This document shows, piece by piece, positions 26,510 through 35,471 of a stretch of 64,000 nt of DNA. Origin of the DNA: an uncultured Eubacteriales bacterium. GTDB taxonomy: Bacteria; Bacillota; Clostridia; Oscillospirales; Oscillospiraceae. Location of the stretch: NCBI GenBank assembly GCA_900540545.1, contig UQGJ01000008.1, forward strand, positions 4,915-68,914, in the 5' to 3' direction. The notes beneath the pieces were generated by a model that worked only from the letters and a program-made list of their open reading frames with translations, had not been told where the DNA came from and did not search any database. Positions within the stretch are counted from its first letter, which is position 1, and the number at the start of each line of letters is the position of its first letter. Position numbers and translations under genes: made by a program.

Positions 26510-26518
26510 TGGTATAAT
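26490..26518 (+). promoter_or_regulatory. Candidate internal promoter for mraY
   Basis: TTCTCA (26490-26495), a 17-base spacer and a perfect TATAAT (26513-26518) with an upstream TG (extended -10). The -35 element lies inside the inverted repeat, so the repeat may have donated this promoter. Confidence 0.5.
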
Positions 26519-26553
26519 CCCGCTTTAAGCGTTGGCTCAGGAGGTTGAAAAGT

Positions 26554-27540
26554 ATGAGAATTTTGATTGCGGCCGGGGTGTCCTTTGTGATTTCGGCCAT
26601 CGCGGGGAAGCTTTTGATCCCCATCCTGCGCCGGATGAAGGCGGGACAGTCCATCAAGGAGGACGGCCCCACCTGGCACATGTCCAAGCAGGGTACCCCC
26701 ACCATGGGCGGGCTGATGTTCATTTTGAGCATCCTGGTCACCGTCCTGGCCGTGGGCTGGGCGGACATCGCCGGGGGGGACTACCGGGCCGTCTTTGTGT
26801 TCTGCTTTGCCCTGGTCTTTGGGGTCATCGGCTATCTGGACGACTACGAAAAGGTGAAGAAGAAGGAGAACACCGGCCTCACCGCCGGGCCCAAGTTCCT
26901 GCTCCAGCTGGCCGCCGCCATCGCCTTCACGGTGCTGCTGCGGAACTTCGGCTACCTGAAGCCGGACCTGTACGTCCCCTTCGCCAACGTGAGCATCCAC
27001 CTGCCCTGGGTGGTCTATATGGTCTTTGCCGCCTTCGTCATGGTGGGCACGGTGAACGCTGTGAACATCACCGACGGCGTGGACGGCCTGTCCTCCAGCG
27101 TCACCCTGCCCGTGGCGGCCTTCTTCGCCGCCGTGGCGTGGTACTGGGGGGTGCCCAGCCTGGGGATTTTCGGCGGGGCCCTCTTCGGCGGGCTGTGCGG
27201 CTTCCTCATTTACAACCACTACCCGGCCAAGGTCTTTATGGGCGACACCGGCTCCCTCTTCCTGGGGGGCGCGGTGTGCGGCTTGGCCTTCGCCTTTGAC
27301 ATGCCCCTCATTTTGATTCTGGTGGGCATTGTCTACATCGCCGAGACCCTCTCCGACATCATCCAGGTGCTCTACTTCAAGGCCACCCATGGCAAGCGCA
27401 TCTTCAAGATGGCCCCCCTTCACCACCACTTCGAAATGTGTGGCTGGAACGAGAAAAAAGTGGTGGCGGTCTTTGCGGCGGTATCCCTGGTGTTCTGCGC
27501 GGTGGCCTTTTTCGGGATTTTGAACCGCTACCCCGTGTAA
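26554..27540 (+). CDS. mraY: Phospho-N-acetylmuramoyl-pentapeptide transferase
   Basis: Membrane enzyme that transfers phospho-MurNAc-pentapeptide to undecaprenyl phosphate, making lipid I. The 328 residues form about ten hydrophobic segments. Catalytic loops are intact: GTPTMGGL near 48, LDDYEK near 97, NAVNITDGVDGL near 168-179, and the C-terminal HHHFE near 290. AGGAGGT lies eight bases before the ATG. murF (usually before it) and murD (usually after it) are absent. Confidence 0.95.
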   Translation: MRILIAAGVSFVISAIAGKLLIPILRRMKAGQSIKEDGPTWHMSKQGTPTMGGLMFILSILVTVLAVGWADIAGGDYRAVFVFCFALVFGVIGYLDDYEKVKKKENTGLTAGPKFLLQLAAAIAFTVLLRNFGYLKPDLYVPFANVSIHLPWVVYMVFAAFVMVGTVNAVNITDGVDGLSSSVTLPVAAFFAAVAWYWGVPSLGIFGGALFGGLCGFLIYNHYPAKVFMGDTGSLFLGGAVCGLAFAFDMPLILILVGIVYIAETLSDIIQVLYFKATHGKRIFKMAPLHHHFEMCGWNEKKVVAVFAAVSLVFCAVAFFGILNRYPV

Positions 27541-27542
27541 CG

Positions 27543-27668
27543 CAATGAAGAATGAAGAATTAAGAACGAAGAATTATGGTGTCCGGCGCAGCCGGACGAA
27601 TTGAAGTATAGTTTCGCCGGAGGCGAAACACCGTCATTCTTCATTATTCATTCTTAATTTTTAATTAA
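27543..27668. repeat. AT-armed double-hairpin repeat between mraY and ftsW
   Basis: Arms of AATGAAGAAT / ATTCTTCATT enclose two GC hairpins, GTCCGGC-gca-GCCGGAC and GTTTCGCC-gga-GGCGAAAC. The hairpin order is opposite to the copies at 28918-29026 and 30153-30272, so this copy is inverted relative to them. Confidence 0.8.
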
Positions 27669-27689
27669 TTTGGAAAGGCAGGTGGTCCC

Positions 27690-28910
27690 ATGGCATTCAA
27701 AACGAAACCTAAGCGCGACCTCACGGTGGAAGAACAGCTGGCCAGGGGGCCGCTGGATTTGCCGTTTCTCATGCTGGTGCTGCTGCTGGCCGGCATCGGC
27801 CTTATCATGGTCTTTTCCGCGTCCTACGCCTCGGCCTACTACGACGTGCAGCACATCACCGGCCACGACCCCACCTACTTCGTGCGCCGGCAGGCCCTCT
27901 TCGCCGTGGCGGGGGTGGCCGTTATGTATCTGGTCTCCAAGGTCAACTACCAGCACTTCCGCTGGATGTCCATCTTTGTGCTGGTGGGGGCCATCGTCCT
28001 GCTGGCCCTGGTCCCTATCATCGGCAAAGAGGTCAACGGCGCCAAGCGCTGGATCGTGCTGCCCGGCATCCCCCAGTTCCAGCCCTCGGAGTTCGCCAAA
28101 ATCGGGGTCATCATGTACTTCTCCGCCCGGCTGGCCAAGCGGAGCACGGAGAAAAAGCGGCAGTTCGACCGCCGGGCCTTCAAGGGCCGCTTCCTCACCT
28201 TCCTGGACCGCATCGGCTTCCTGGAGCTGGTGCCCTACGCCCTGATCCTCCTGGTCGTGGCCCTGCTGCTGCTGCTGGAGCCCCACATGTCGGCCACCAT
28301 TCTGATTTTCGCCGTGGGGGCGTCCATCCTCTTTGCGGCGGGGGTCAACATGGGCTGGTTCGCGGCGGGGGGGACCCTGGCCGTGGTGGCCCTCACCTTC
28401 ATCATCACCAACACCGACTATATGACCAAGCGCATCCAGCTGTGGCAAAACCCCTGGAGCGACCCCCAGGGGGGCGGCTATCAGATCATCCAGTCCCTGT
28501 ACGCCATCGGCTCCGGCGGTCTGCTGGGCCTGGGGCTGGGCAACTCCCGGCAGAAGTTCCTCTATATCCCGGAGCCCCAGAACGACTTCGTGTTCTCCAT
28601 CGCCTGCGAGGAGCTGGGCCTCATCGGGGCGGGGCTGATTCTGCTCCTCTTCGCCCTGCTGGTCTTGCGGGGCTACTGGCTGGCCCTCCACGCCAGGGAC
28701 CGCTTCGGCGCCCTGCTCATCGTGGGCATCACCACCCAGATGGCGGTGCAGGTGTTCCTGAACATCGGCGTGGTCACCAACTTGTTCCCCGTCACCGGCA
28801 TCTCCCTGCCCTTCTTCAGCTATGGGGGCACGGCCCTGGTGATACAGCTGGTGGAAATGGGCATCATATTGAGCGTATCCAGGCAGATACCGGCGCCGAA
28901 GGCGGGATGA
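27690..28910 (+). CDS. ftsW: Septal peptidoglycan glycosyltransferase FtsW (FtsW/SpoVE family)
   Basis: SEDS-family membrane glycosyltransferase that polymerises lipid II together with a class B PBP; 406 residues with about ten membrane helices. Family blocks include FSASYASAYY near 38, QPSEFAKIG near 131-139, WQNPWSDPQGGGYQIIQSL near 252-270 and the C-terminal GISLPFFSYGGTA near 370-382. Neighbouring murG and the PBP fit FtsW; SpoVE, its sporulation paralogue, occupies this position in Bacillus and cannot be excluded. It is flanked on both sides by AT-armed hairpin repeats. Confidence 0.92.
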   Translation: MAFKTKPKRDLTVEEQLARGPLDLPFLMLVLLLAGIGLIMVFSASYASAYYDVQHITGHDPTYFVRRQALFAVAGVAVMYLVSKVNYQHFRWMSIFVLVGAIVLLALVPIIGKEVNGAKRWIVLPGIPQFQPSEFAKIGVIMYFSARLAKRSTEKKRQFDRRAFKGRFLTFLDRIGFLELVPYALILLVVALLLLLEPHMSATILIFAVGASILFAAGVNMGWFAAGGTLAVVALTFIITNTDYMTKRIQLWQNPWSDPQGGGYQIIQSLYAIGSGGLLGLGLGNSRQKFLYIPEPQNDFVFSIACEELGLIGAGLILLLFALLVLRGYWLALHARDRFGALLIVGITTQMAVQVFLNIGVVTNLFPVTGISLPFFSYGGTALVIQLVEMGIILSVSRQIPAPKAG

Positions 28911-28917
28911 CGGAGAA

Positions 28918-29026
28918 ATGAAGAATGAAGAATTAAGAATGAGGAATGGCGGTGTTTCGCCTCCGGCGAAACCAAATTGAATTTGTCCGGCTTTGCCGGA
29001 CACCACAATTCTTCATTCTTAATTAC
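28918..29026. repeat. AT-armed double-hairpin repeat between ftsW and murG
   Basis: AATGAAGAATTAAGAATGA arms and their complement enclose GTTTCGCC-tccg-GGCGAAAC and GTCCGGC-ttt-GCCGGAC. It is nearly the same as the copy after murG (30153-30272). Confidence 0.82.
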
Positions 29027-29046
29027 GCAGAAGGGGTGTCTTGACG

Positions 29047-30174
29047 ATGCGCGTTTTATTCACCTGCGGTGGCACGGCGGGGCACATCAACCCGGCGGTG
29101 GCTCTGGCGCGGCTCTTTCAGGCACGGAACCCGGACTGCCAGGTCCTCTTCGTGGGGGCCGAGGGGGGCATGGAGTGCCGCCTGGTCCCCAAGGAGGGCT
29201 ATGAGCTGCGCACCGTCCAGGTGAGCACCATCCACCGCTCCCTGAAGTGGAAGGACCTGAAGCACAACGTGGGCACCGTGGTCCACATGCCCCGGTCCCG
29301 CCATCAGGCTGCCACCATCCTCCGGGAGTTCCAGCCCGACCTGGTGGTGGGCACCGGGGGCTACGCCTCCTACCCCGTGGTCCGGGAGGCGGCCCGCCGG
29401 GGCATCCCCACCGCCGTCCACGAGTCCAACGCCGTGCCGGGGCTGACCACCAAGATGCTCTCCAAGGTGGTGGACCGGGTGATGGTGGGCTTTGAGGACT
29501 CCCGGAGCCACTACCCACACCCGGAAAAGGTGGCCGTCACCGGCACCCCGGTGCGGCCGGAGTTCTTCACCCGGACCCGGAAGGAGGCCCGGCGGGAGCT
29601 GGGCATCGCCGACGACCGGCCCCTGATCCTCACCTACTGGGGCTCCCTGGGGGCCGATGTGATGAACGGCTATATCCTGGACTTCATCGGCCGGGAGCTG
29701 GCCGACGGCGCCCCCTTCCACCACATCCACGGGGCGGGGCGGAACTACGCTTCCATGACCGCCGGGCTGGAGCAGCGGGGCATTTCCCTGGAAAAGGGCG
29801 TGGAGGTCCGGGAGTATATCTACGACATGCCCCTGGTCATGGCCGCCGCCGACCTGGTCCTGTGCCGGGCGGGGGCCTCCACCATCGCGGAGCTGTCCGC
29901 CATCGCCAAGCCCAGCATTCTGGTGCCCTCGCCCAACGTGACCAACAACCACCAGGAGAAGAACGCCCGGGTGCTGGAGCGCCACGGCGCGGCGGTGGTC
30001 CTGCTGGAGCCGGACTGCTCCGGGGCCGTCCTCTACGACCGGACCAAGGCCCTCCTCACCGACCCCGCCGCCCTGGGCGACATGTCCCGCCACCTTGCCG
30101 AACTCTCCGTAGGCGACGCGGCGGAGGAGATATATGGGACGCTGATGGAATTAAGAATGAAGAATGAAAAATGA
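29047..30174 (+). CDS. murG: UDP-GlcNAc:lipid I N-acetylglucosaminyltransferase MurG
   Basis: Makes lipid II on the inner face of the membrane; 375 residues. The N-terminal glycine loop CGGTAGHINPA is at about 7-17, HESNAVPG near 126, and the UDP-GlcNAc-binding block RAGASTIAELSAIAKPSILV near 275-294. The ATG at 29047 follows AAGGGG by ten bases; a TTG six bases earlier is the alternative. Its last codons (ELRMKNEK) are encoded by the AT-armed repeat, which also supplies the stop codon. Confidence 0.95.
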   Translation: MRVLFTCGGTAGHINPAVALARLFQARNPDCQVLFVGAEGGMECRLVPKEGYELRTVQVSTIHRSLKWKDLKHNVGTVVHMPRSRHQAATILREFQPDLVVGTGGYASYPVVREAARRGIPTAVHESNAVPGLTTKMLSKVVDRVMVGFEDSRSHYPHPEKVAVTGTPVRPEFFTRTRKEARRELGIADDRPLILTYWGSLGADVMNGYILDFIGRELADGAPFHHIHGAGRNYASMTAGLEQRGISLEKGVEVREYIYDMPLVMAAADLVLCRAGASTIAELSAIAKPSILVPSPNVTNNHQEKNARVLERHGAAVVLLEPDCSGAVLYDRTKALLTDPAALGDMSRHLAELSVGDAAEEIYGTLMELRMKNEK

Positions 30175-30272
30175 AGAATGGTGGTGTTTCGCCTTCGGCG
30201 AAACCAAATTAAATTTGTCCGGCGTTGCCGGACACCACAATTCTTAATTCTTCATTCTTAACTCTTCATTTT
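30153..30272. repeat. AT-armed double-hairpin repeat overlapping the murG end
   Basis: Same architecture as 28918-29026: AAGAATGA arms, then GTTTCGCC-ttcg-GGCGAAAC and GTCCGGC-gtt-GCCGGAC, then the complementary arm. The left arm is coding (murG C-terminus). No gene lies in the rest of the murG-murA gap. Confidence 0.82.
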
Positions 30273-30343
30273 CCCCGCCCGCTGTCACATCGGCCCATGC
30301 CCGCATAGTATGGCCTGAAACCATGAATGCGGAGGATGGACCT

Positions 30344-31597
30344 ATGAGTGCTTATCTGGTGGAAGGCGGAAAGGAGCTCCGGGGGACCGCCAAGGTCCAC
30401 GGAGCCAAAAACAGTGTGCTGCCCATCCTGGCGGCTACCATTTTATGCGCGGGAGAGTGCGTCGTCCACAACTGCCCCGATTTGTCGGACGTGCGCGCCT
30501 CTATGGATATTTTGTCCCATCTGGGCTGCAGGGTCTCCCGGTCGGTGGACGCCATCGCGGTGGACGCCTCGGCGCTGACCCGGTGCGACGTGCCCGACGA
30601 GTTGATGCGGGAGATGCGCTCCTCGGTCATTTTCCTGGGGGCGATCCTGGCCCGGACGGGGCAGGCCCATCTGAGCATGCCCGGCGGCTGCGAGCTGGGT
30701 CCCCGGCCCATCGACCTGCACCTGGCGGCCATCCGGGCCCTGGGGGCGGACATCGAGGAGCGGGGCGGGGACCTGATCTGCACCACGCCGGAGGGGCTCC
30801 ACGGCGCGGAAATCAATTTGTCCATCCCCAGCGTGGGGGCCACGGAGAACGCCATGCTCTGCGCCTGCGGGGCCGAGGGGGTCACCACCATCGCCAACGC
30901 CGCCCGGGAGCCGGAGATCGTGGACCTGCAGCGGTTCCTCCAGGCCCTGGGGGCCGACGTGAAGGGGGCGGGGACCTCGGTGGTCACCGTCCGTGGGGGC
31001 AATGCCCTCCACGGCGGGGAGTACGCCGTCATGCCCGACCGCATCGTGGCGGCCACCCTCCTGTCCGCCGTGGCGGCGGCGGGGGGCAAGGCAGACATCC
31101 TGGGCACCGACTACCGCCAGCTCTCCACCGTCACCGCCGTGCTGGCGGAGGCGGGGTGCAGGGTCCACAGCGGCGGCGATTACATCTCCATCCGGCGGGA
31201 GGCCCCCCTCAAGGGGGTGCGGCCCATCCGGACGGCCCCCTATCCCGGCTTTCCCACCGACGCCCAGCCCCCGGTGATGGCGGCCCTCTGCGCCGCCGAC
31301 GGCACCACGGTCTTTGTGGAGAACATGTTCGAAAGCCGCTACCGCCACGTGGATGAGCTGACCCGCATGGGGGCCGACATCCGGGTGGAGGGGAAGGTGG
31401 CCGTCATCTGCGGCGTGCCCCGGCTCCACGGCGCGGCGGTGAAGGCCGCCGACCTGCGGGGGGGCGCGGCCCTGGTGGTGGCGGCCCTGGGGGCCGAGGG
31501 CCGGAGCGAGATCACCGGCCTGGAGCACGTGGACCGGGGCTACGATCGCCTGGACAGCACCCTGCGGGCCCTGGGCGCGGATATGACGCGGGTGTGA
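30344..31597 (+). CDS. murA: UDP-N-acetylglucosamine 1-carboxyvinyltransferase
   Basis: First committed enzyme of peptidoglycan precursor synthesis, joining enolpyruvate to UDP-GlcNAc; 417 residues. HGAKNSVLPILAAT at about 20-33 carries the conserved Lys-Asn pair, and the catalytic cysteine (the fosfomycin target) is present in MPGGCELGPRPIDLH near 112-126. GGAGG lies nine bases before the ATG. Placement between murG and ftsQ is common in Firmicutes, where two MurA paralogues usually exist; which one this is cannot be told. Confidence 0.94.
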   Translation: MSAYLVEGGKELRGTAKVHGAKNSVLPILAATILCAGECVVHNCPDLSDVRASMDILSHLGCRVSRSVDAIAVDASALTRCDVPDELMREMRSSVIFLGAILARTGQAHLSMPGGCELGPRPIDLHLAAIRALGADIEERGGDLICTTPEGLHGAEINLSIPSVGATENAMLCACGAEGVTTIANAAREPEIVDLQRFLQALGADVKGAGTSVVTVRGGNALHGGEYAVMPDRIVAATLLSAVAAAGGKADILGTDYRQLSTVTAVLAEAGCRVHSGGDYISIRREAPLKGVRPIRTAPYPGFPTDAQPPVMAALCAADGTTVFVENMFESRYRHVDELTRMGADIRVEGKVAVICGVPRLHGAAVKAADLRGGAALVVAALGAEGRSEITGLEHVDRGYDRLDSTLRALGADMTRV

Positions 31598-31728
31598 GGG
31601 GATTGGGCCGCCGGCCCCGGCGGTCCGTCCCAGTGTTCTACACAGATTTGTAAGCAAATCTTAACGATTTCTCCACCTTTCTATGTTAAACTATCAGGGT
31701 TACGAAAGAAACCATCGGAGGCAGGCCC

Positions 31729-32490
31729 ATGGCAGCACGGCGCTCCAACAAAAGAAAACGGCGCAACCGGGGCCGCTTCGGCGGCCTCTATCAGCTGCTG
31801 TCCTTCGTCATCATTCTGGCGGTGGTATTGGCGGGCTGTATCGTGTTTTTCCGGGTGAACGAGATCACAGTGGTGGGCCAGGGCAAGTACACCGCCCAGC
31901 AGATCATCGACGCCTCCGGCGTCCAGACCGGCGACAACCTGTTCCTCATCAATAAAGCCCGGGTGGCCCGGCAGATCTACACGGGCCTGCCCTACGTGGA
32001 CGAGGTGAATCCCCGCCGGGTCCTGCCCGACCAGGTAATCCTCACCGTCACCGAGTGCACCCCCGCCGCTGTGGTCCAGGGCGGGGAGGGCTGGTGGATC
32101 ATCGACGCCAAGGGCAAGCTCCTGGAGCAGGTGACCACCAGCCAGCAGCCCGGCCTGGCCAAGGTCACGGGCCTGCAGGCCCTCCTCCCCGCGGCGGGCA
32201 CCCCGCTGTCCGTGGCGGCGGAGGACGTCCCGCGGTTGGACAGCCTGAAGCAGCTCATGCGGGCGCTGACGGATCGGGGCATGATGGAACGGGTGACGGC
32301 CATCGACCTAACCGGCCCCGCCGACCTGCTGCTGTCCTACGACGGCCGGTTCACCGTCAAGGTCCCCCTGAGCGCCGACTACCCCCAAAAAATGCGCATC
32401 CTGGAGGGGGTGGTGGCCCAACTCCAGCCCAACGAAAAGGGGAGCATCGACCTGACCCGGGAGGATAAGGTCTATTTCGACCCGGAATGA
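31729..32490 (+). CDS. ftsQ: Cell division protein FtsQ/DivIB
   Basis: Bitopic divisome protein of 253 residues. A very basic cytoplasmic tail (ARRSNKRKRRNRGR) precedes one membrane helix at about 20-42, then the POTRA domain (VNEITVVGQGKYTAQQIIDA, residues 43-62, onward to about 113) and the FtsQ/DivIB beta domain to the end. It links FtsL/FtsB to the septal synthases. About 130 bases separate it from murA; ftsZ follows with its own promoter. No ftsA is present between ftsQ and ftsZ, which is usual for this lineage. Confidence 0.9.
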   Translation: MAARRSNKRKRRNRGRFGGLYQLLSFVIILAVVLAGCIVFFRVNEITVVGQGKYTAQQIIDASGVQTGDNLFLINKARVARQIYTGLPYVDEVNPRRVLPDQVILTVTECTPAAVVQGGEGWWIIDAKGKLLEQVTTSQQPGLAKVTGLQALLPAAGTPLSVAAEDVPRLDSLKQLMRALTDRGMMERVTAIDLTGPADLLLSYDGRFTVKVPLSADYPQKMRILEGVVAQLQPNEKGSIDLTREDKVYFDPE

Positions 32491-32523
32491 GCAGGAAAGT
32501 TTTGTGAAAGTTTACCGTAACAC

Positions 32524-32552
32524 TTGACCCGGTAAGGAAAGAGCGTTACAAT
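32524..32552 (+). promoter_or_regulatory. ftsZ promoter
   Basis: TTGACC (32524-32529), a 17-base spacer and TACAAT (32547-32552), about 65 bases before ftsZ. It allows ftsZ expression independent of the upstream dcw genes. Confidence 0.8.
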
Positions 32553-32617
32553 ACTTTATATTGGTATGCTTATAGATAAAATTACTATAATTTGTTGTTT
32601 ACATAGGAGGAACAGGC

Positions 32618-33742
<1,125 letters not shown>

Positions 33743-33750
33743 AACCAATA

Positions 33751-33787
33751 AAAGCGCCGCCCGGAAGTCTCCGGGCGGCGCTTTTTT
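33751..33787 (+). terminator. Terminator after ftsZ
   Basis: A 12-bp GC stem (GCGCCGCCCGGA with TCCGGGCGGCGC), loop AGTC, then a T-run, about 10 bases after the stop. It ends the dcw cluster. Confidence 0.93.
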
Positions 33788-33876
33788 GTGTGACAACGGC
33801 CTTCCTCTGGGGGAAGGTGCCCCCGCAGGGGCGGATGAGGGGAACGCCGATTCGGCCCAAAAGGCCAAAGGCGGCG

Positions 33877-34623
33877 CTAATCCTCCATGATGTAATACGG
33901 GTGCCGCTCGCCGGACCGGCCGTACTCGATGGCTCGGACGGGGCAGCCGCCGATGCAGGCCATGCAGTGGGTGCAGTGCCCCTTCCAGACGGGCTTGCCC
34001 TCCGCCATGCCGATGTTGTCCAGGGGGCACCGCTGGGCGCATTTTCCGCAGGAGACGCAGGCCTCCGTCACGCGGAACTTCCTGTCGTGGACCAGCAGGG
34101 GGTAGTAGAGGGCGTTCACCGGCCCGCTGTTCAGCCTGTCGCCCAGGGAGACGGCGGGGCGGGGGAAGTCCCGGCCCTCCCGAATCAATTCAGCCAGCTC
34201 CGCGATGCGGGGGATGGCCCGCTGGACGATGGCCCGGGCCTCGGCCTCGTCCGGGGTGGGGAACATGGCCAGATAGTTTTCCGGCATGACCACCTGGGCC
34301 AGGCCCCGGAACCTTAAGCCTTTCTCCCGGCAGAGCTTTTCGGCGTAGGCGCCGGCGTTGCCCGCGCTGCCGCCGCAGGTCAGCACGAAATAGGCGTCCC
34401 GGCCCGCGCCGAACCCGGTGCGGCGGACCCACTGCTCCACCACCCGGGGCAGCCGCCAGGCATAGGTGGGGGCCACGAACACCAGCGGCCCCTCCGGGGG
34501 GATGGGCGGCGTTTCCCCCGTTTTCAGGCAGTGGTTGATGGAGACCAGGCCGTGGCCGGCGGCCTCCGCGATTTGCCTGGCGGCCAGCTGGCTGTTGCCG
34601 GTGCCGCTGAAATAGTAGATCAT
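33877..34623 (-). CDS. EFR1-type protein: flavodoxin-like domain with two 4Fe-4S clusters
   Basis: A 248-residue redox protein. The N-terminal half is flavodoxin-like (MIYYFSGTGNSQ, the phosphate-binding loop), and the C-terminal third has two ferredoxin motifs, CVSCGKCAQRCP and CTHCMACIGGCP, each with the CxxCxxCxxxC spacing. Such EFR1-family proteins presumably move electrons between FMN and iron-sulfur clusters; the partner is unknown. GAGGAGG lies six bases before the start. It is transcribed divergently from a TetR regulator whose probable operator covers both promoters, so it is the likely regulated target. Confidence 0.87.
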   Translation of the reverse strand: MIYYFSGTGNSQLAARQIAEAAGHGLVSINHCLKTGETPPIPPEGPLVFVAPTYAWRLPRVVEQWVRRTGFGAGRDAYFVLTCGGSAGNAGAYAEKLCREKGLRFRGLAQVVMPENYLAMFPTPDEAEARAIVQRAIPRIAELAELIREGRDFPRPAVSLGDRLNSGPVNALYYPLLVHDRKFRVTEACVSCGKCAQRCPLDNIGMAEGKPVWKGHCTHCMACIGGCPVRAIEYGRSGERHPYYIMED

Positions 34624-34636
34624 AGGGACCCTCCTC

Positions 34637-34665
34637 TTGACAGATGCCGGTGGATTCAATATGAT
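34637..34665 (+). promoter_or_regulatory. Promoter of the TetR gene
   Basis: A perfect TTGACA (34637-34642), a 17-base spacer and TATGAT (34660-34665). Its -10 region lies within five bases of the opposing -10 on the minus strand. Confidence 0.82.
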
Positions 34666-34681
34666 ATGAATTGTATCACAT
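34659..34681. promoter_or_regulatory. TetR-type operator over divergent promoters
   Basis: An imperfect palindrome, ATATGATA-tgaattg-TATCACAT, with 7 of 8 arm positions paired, covering the -10 elements of both divergent promoters. A bound dimer would block both the regulator gene and the EFR1 gene. Confidence 0.6.
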
Positions 34682-34697
34682 GGGCGGCGGCTGTCAA
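34670..34697 (-). promoter_or_regulatory. Promoter of the EFR1-type gene
   Basis: On the minus strand, TTGACA (34692-34697), a 16-base spacer and TACAAT (34670-34675), overlapping the opposing promoter. Confidence 0.78.
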
Positions 34698-34733
34698 CCG
34701 GGGACGTGAGACAAAGGCGGGGGGAACTGTATC

Positions 34734-35258
34734 ATGGACAAGAGAAAATTGGCCAACCGGCAGGTGAAGGACCGGCTGCTGTCCGCGCTGATCGCGTTCG
34801 CGGGGGAGAAGGACTGGTCCAAGGTGACGGTCACGGAGCTGATCCAGCGCTCCGGGGTGGCCCGGGCCTCCTTCTACCGCAACTTCAAGTCGGTGGAGGC
34901 GCTGATCGACTACGGGCTGGGGGAGATGAACCGGCTGTACCACCAGGGGAAGGGGGACCTGCCGGAGGATTTCCGCAGCCGGGCGCTGATGGAGTACAAA
35001 TTCCGCTTCTACCGGGACCATGCTCCTCTGGTGCTGGCCTTCCACCGGGCCAAGGTGTCCACCTCTCTGCTGGACATCATCACCGACTGCGAGATCGATG
35101 CCTTTGGGGACATGCCCGCGTCCTCCATCTCCCGGTACGAGCTGTACTTTTATTCCGGCGCGTTTTACAACATGATGCTGTGCTGGCTGGAGGGCGGGGC
35201 CAAGGAGCCGCCGGAGGCCATGGCCGATACCTTCCTGCGCCTGACAGGACAGCCGTAA
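34734..35258 (+). CDS. TetR/AcrR-family transcriptional regulator
   Basis: A 174-residue repressor-type protein. The helix-turn-helix is at about residues 25-48 (VTVTELIQRSGVARASFYRN), and the rest is the all-helical effector-binding and dimerisation domain. The recognition helix and following NFKSVEALI fit the TetR C-terminal-catalytic-like subgroup common in clostridia. It is divergent from the EFR1 gene with a shared operator candidate, so it probably represses both itself and that redox gene in response to an unidentified ligand. Confidence 0.87.
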   Translation: MDKRKLANRQVKDRLLSALIAFAGEKDWSKVTVTELIQRSGVARASFYRNFKSVEALIDYGLGEMNRLYHQGKGDLPEDFRSRALMEYKFRFYRDHAPLVLAFHRAKVSTSLLDIITDCEIDAFGDMPASSISRYELYFYSGAFYNMMLCWLEGGAKEPPEAMADTFLRLTGQP

Positions 35259-35281
35259 AAGGCCGGTTTGCGGCTTTTTAT
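35257..35281 (+). terminator. Terminator after the TetR gene
   Basis: A 9-bp stem AAAAGGCCG / CGGCTTTTT (one G-T pair) with a short loop, directly at the stop codon. Confidence 0.65.
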
Positions 35282-35282
35282 C

Positions 35283-35311
35283 TTGCAATCCGGACAACCG
35301 GCGCATATAAT
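35283..35311 (+). promoter_or_regulatory. Promoter of the CorA-type gene and its leader
   Basis: TTGCAA (35283-35288), a 17-base spacer and a perfect TATAAT (35306-35311). The start of transcription would be about 150 bases before the coding region, leaving a long leader. Confidence 0.82.
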
Positions 35312-35317
35312 AGATAC

Positions 35318-35471
35318 GTTAGGGGTATATCAAATCGAGACATAAAGGAGTGAGACCGTCGTGAACAGCGACCCTGGAAGCCGAAGTACCCACAGCTACA
35401 TAACAGCGGCGCGTCTCACCAAGGGATAGGTCTGTCCACAGGTGGCCCGCGCCGGGAAAGGCGTGATACCA
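35318..35471 (+). ncRNA. Structured 5' leader of the CorA-type gene, possible metal riboswitch
   Basis: The leader can fold around a perfect 7-bp closing stem, GTGAGAC (35350-35356) with GTCTCAC (35413-35419). Inside are GTCG/CGAC (35358-35361, 35369-35372) with loop TGAACAG, and GCCG/CGGC (35380-35383, 35407-35410), whose 3' strand is preceded by ATAACAG. The word AACAGCG occurs at both junctions, which suggests a symmetric binding core. A metal-sensing class such as NiCo (czcD) would suit the downstream transporter, but I cannot confirm a match; it does not look like the M-box. Boundaries are approximate. Confidence 0.5.

Noticed and set aside
31646..31687. Promoter for ftsQ (TTAACG with TATGTT)
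   Set aside because: Spacing is only 15 bases and the match is weak; the AGATTTG/CAAATCT stem nearby is short. Not enough to annotate.
35318..35471. M-box magnesium riboswitch upstream of the CorA gene
   Set aside because: The leader is shorter, and the helices and conserved words expected for M-box could not be found; it is kept only as an unassigned structured RNA.
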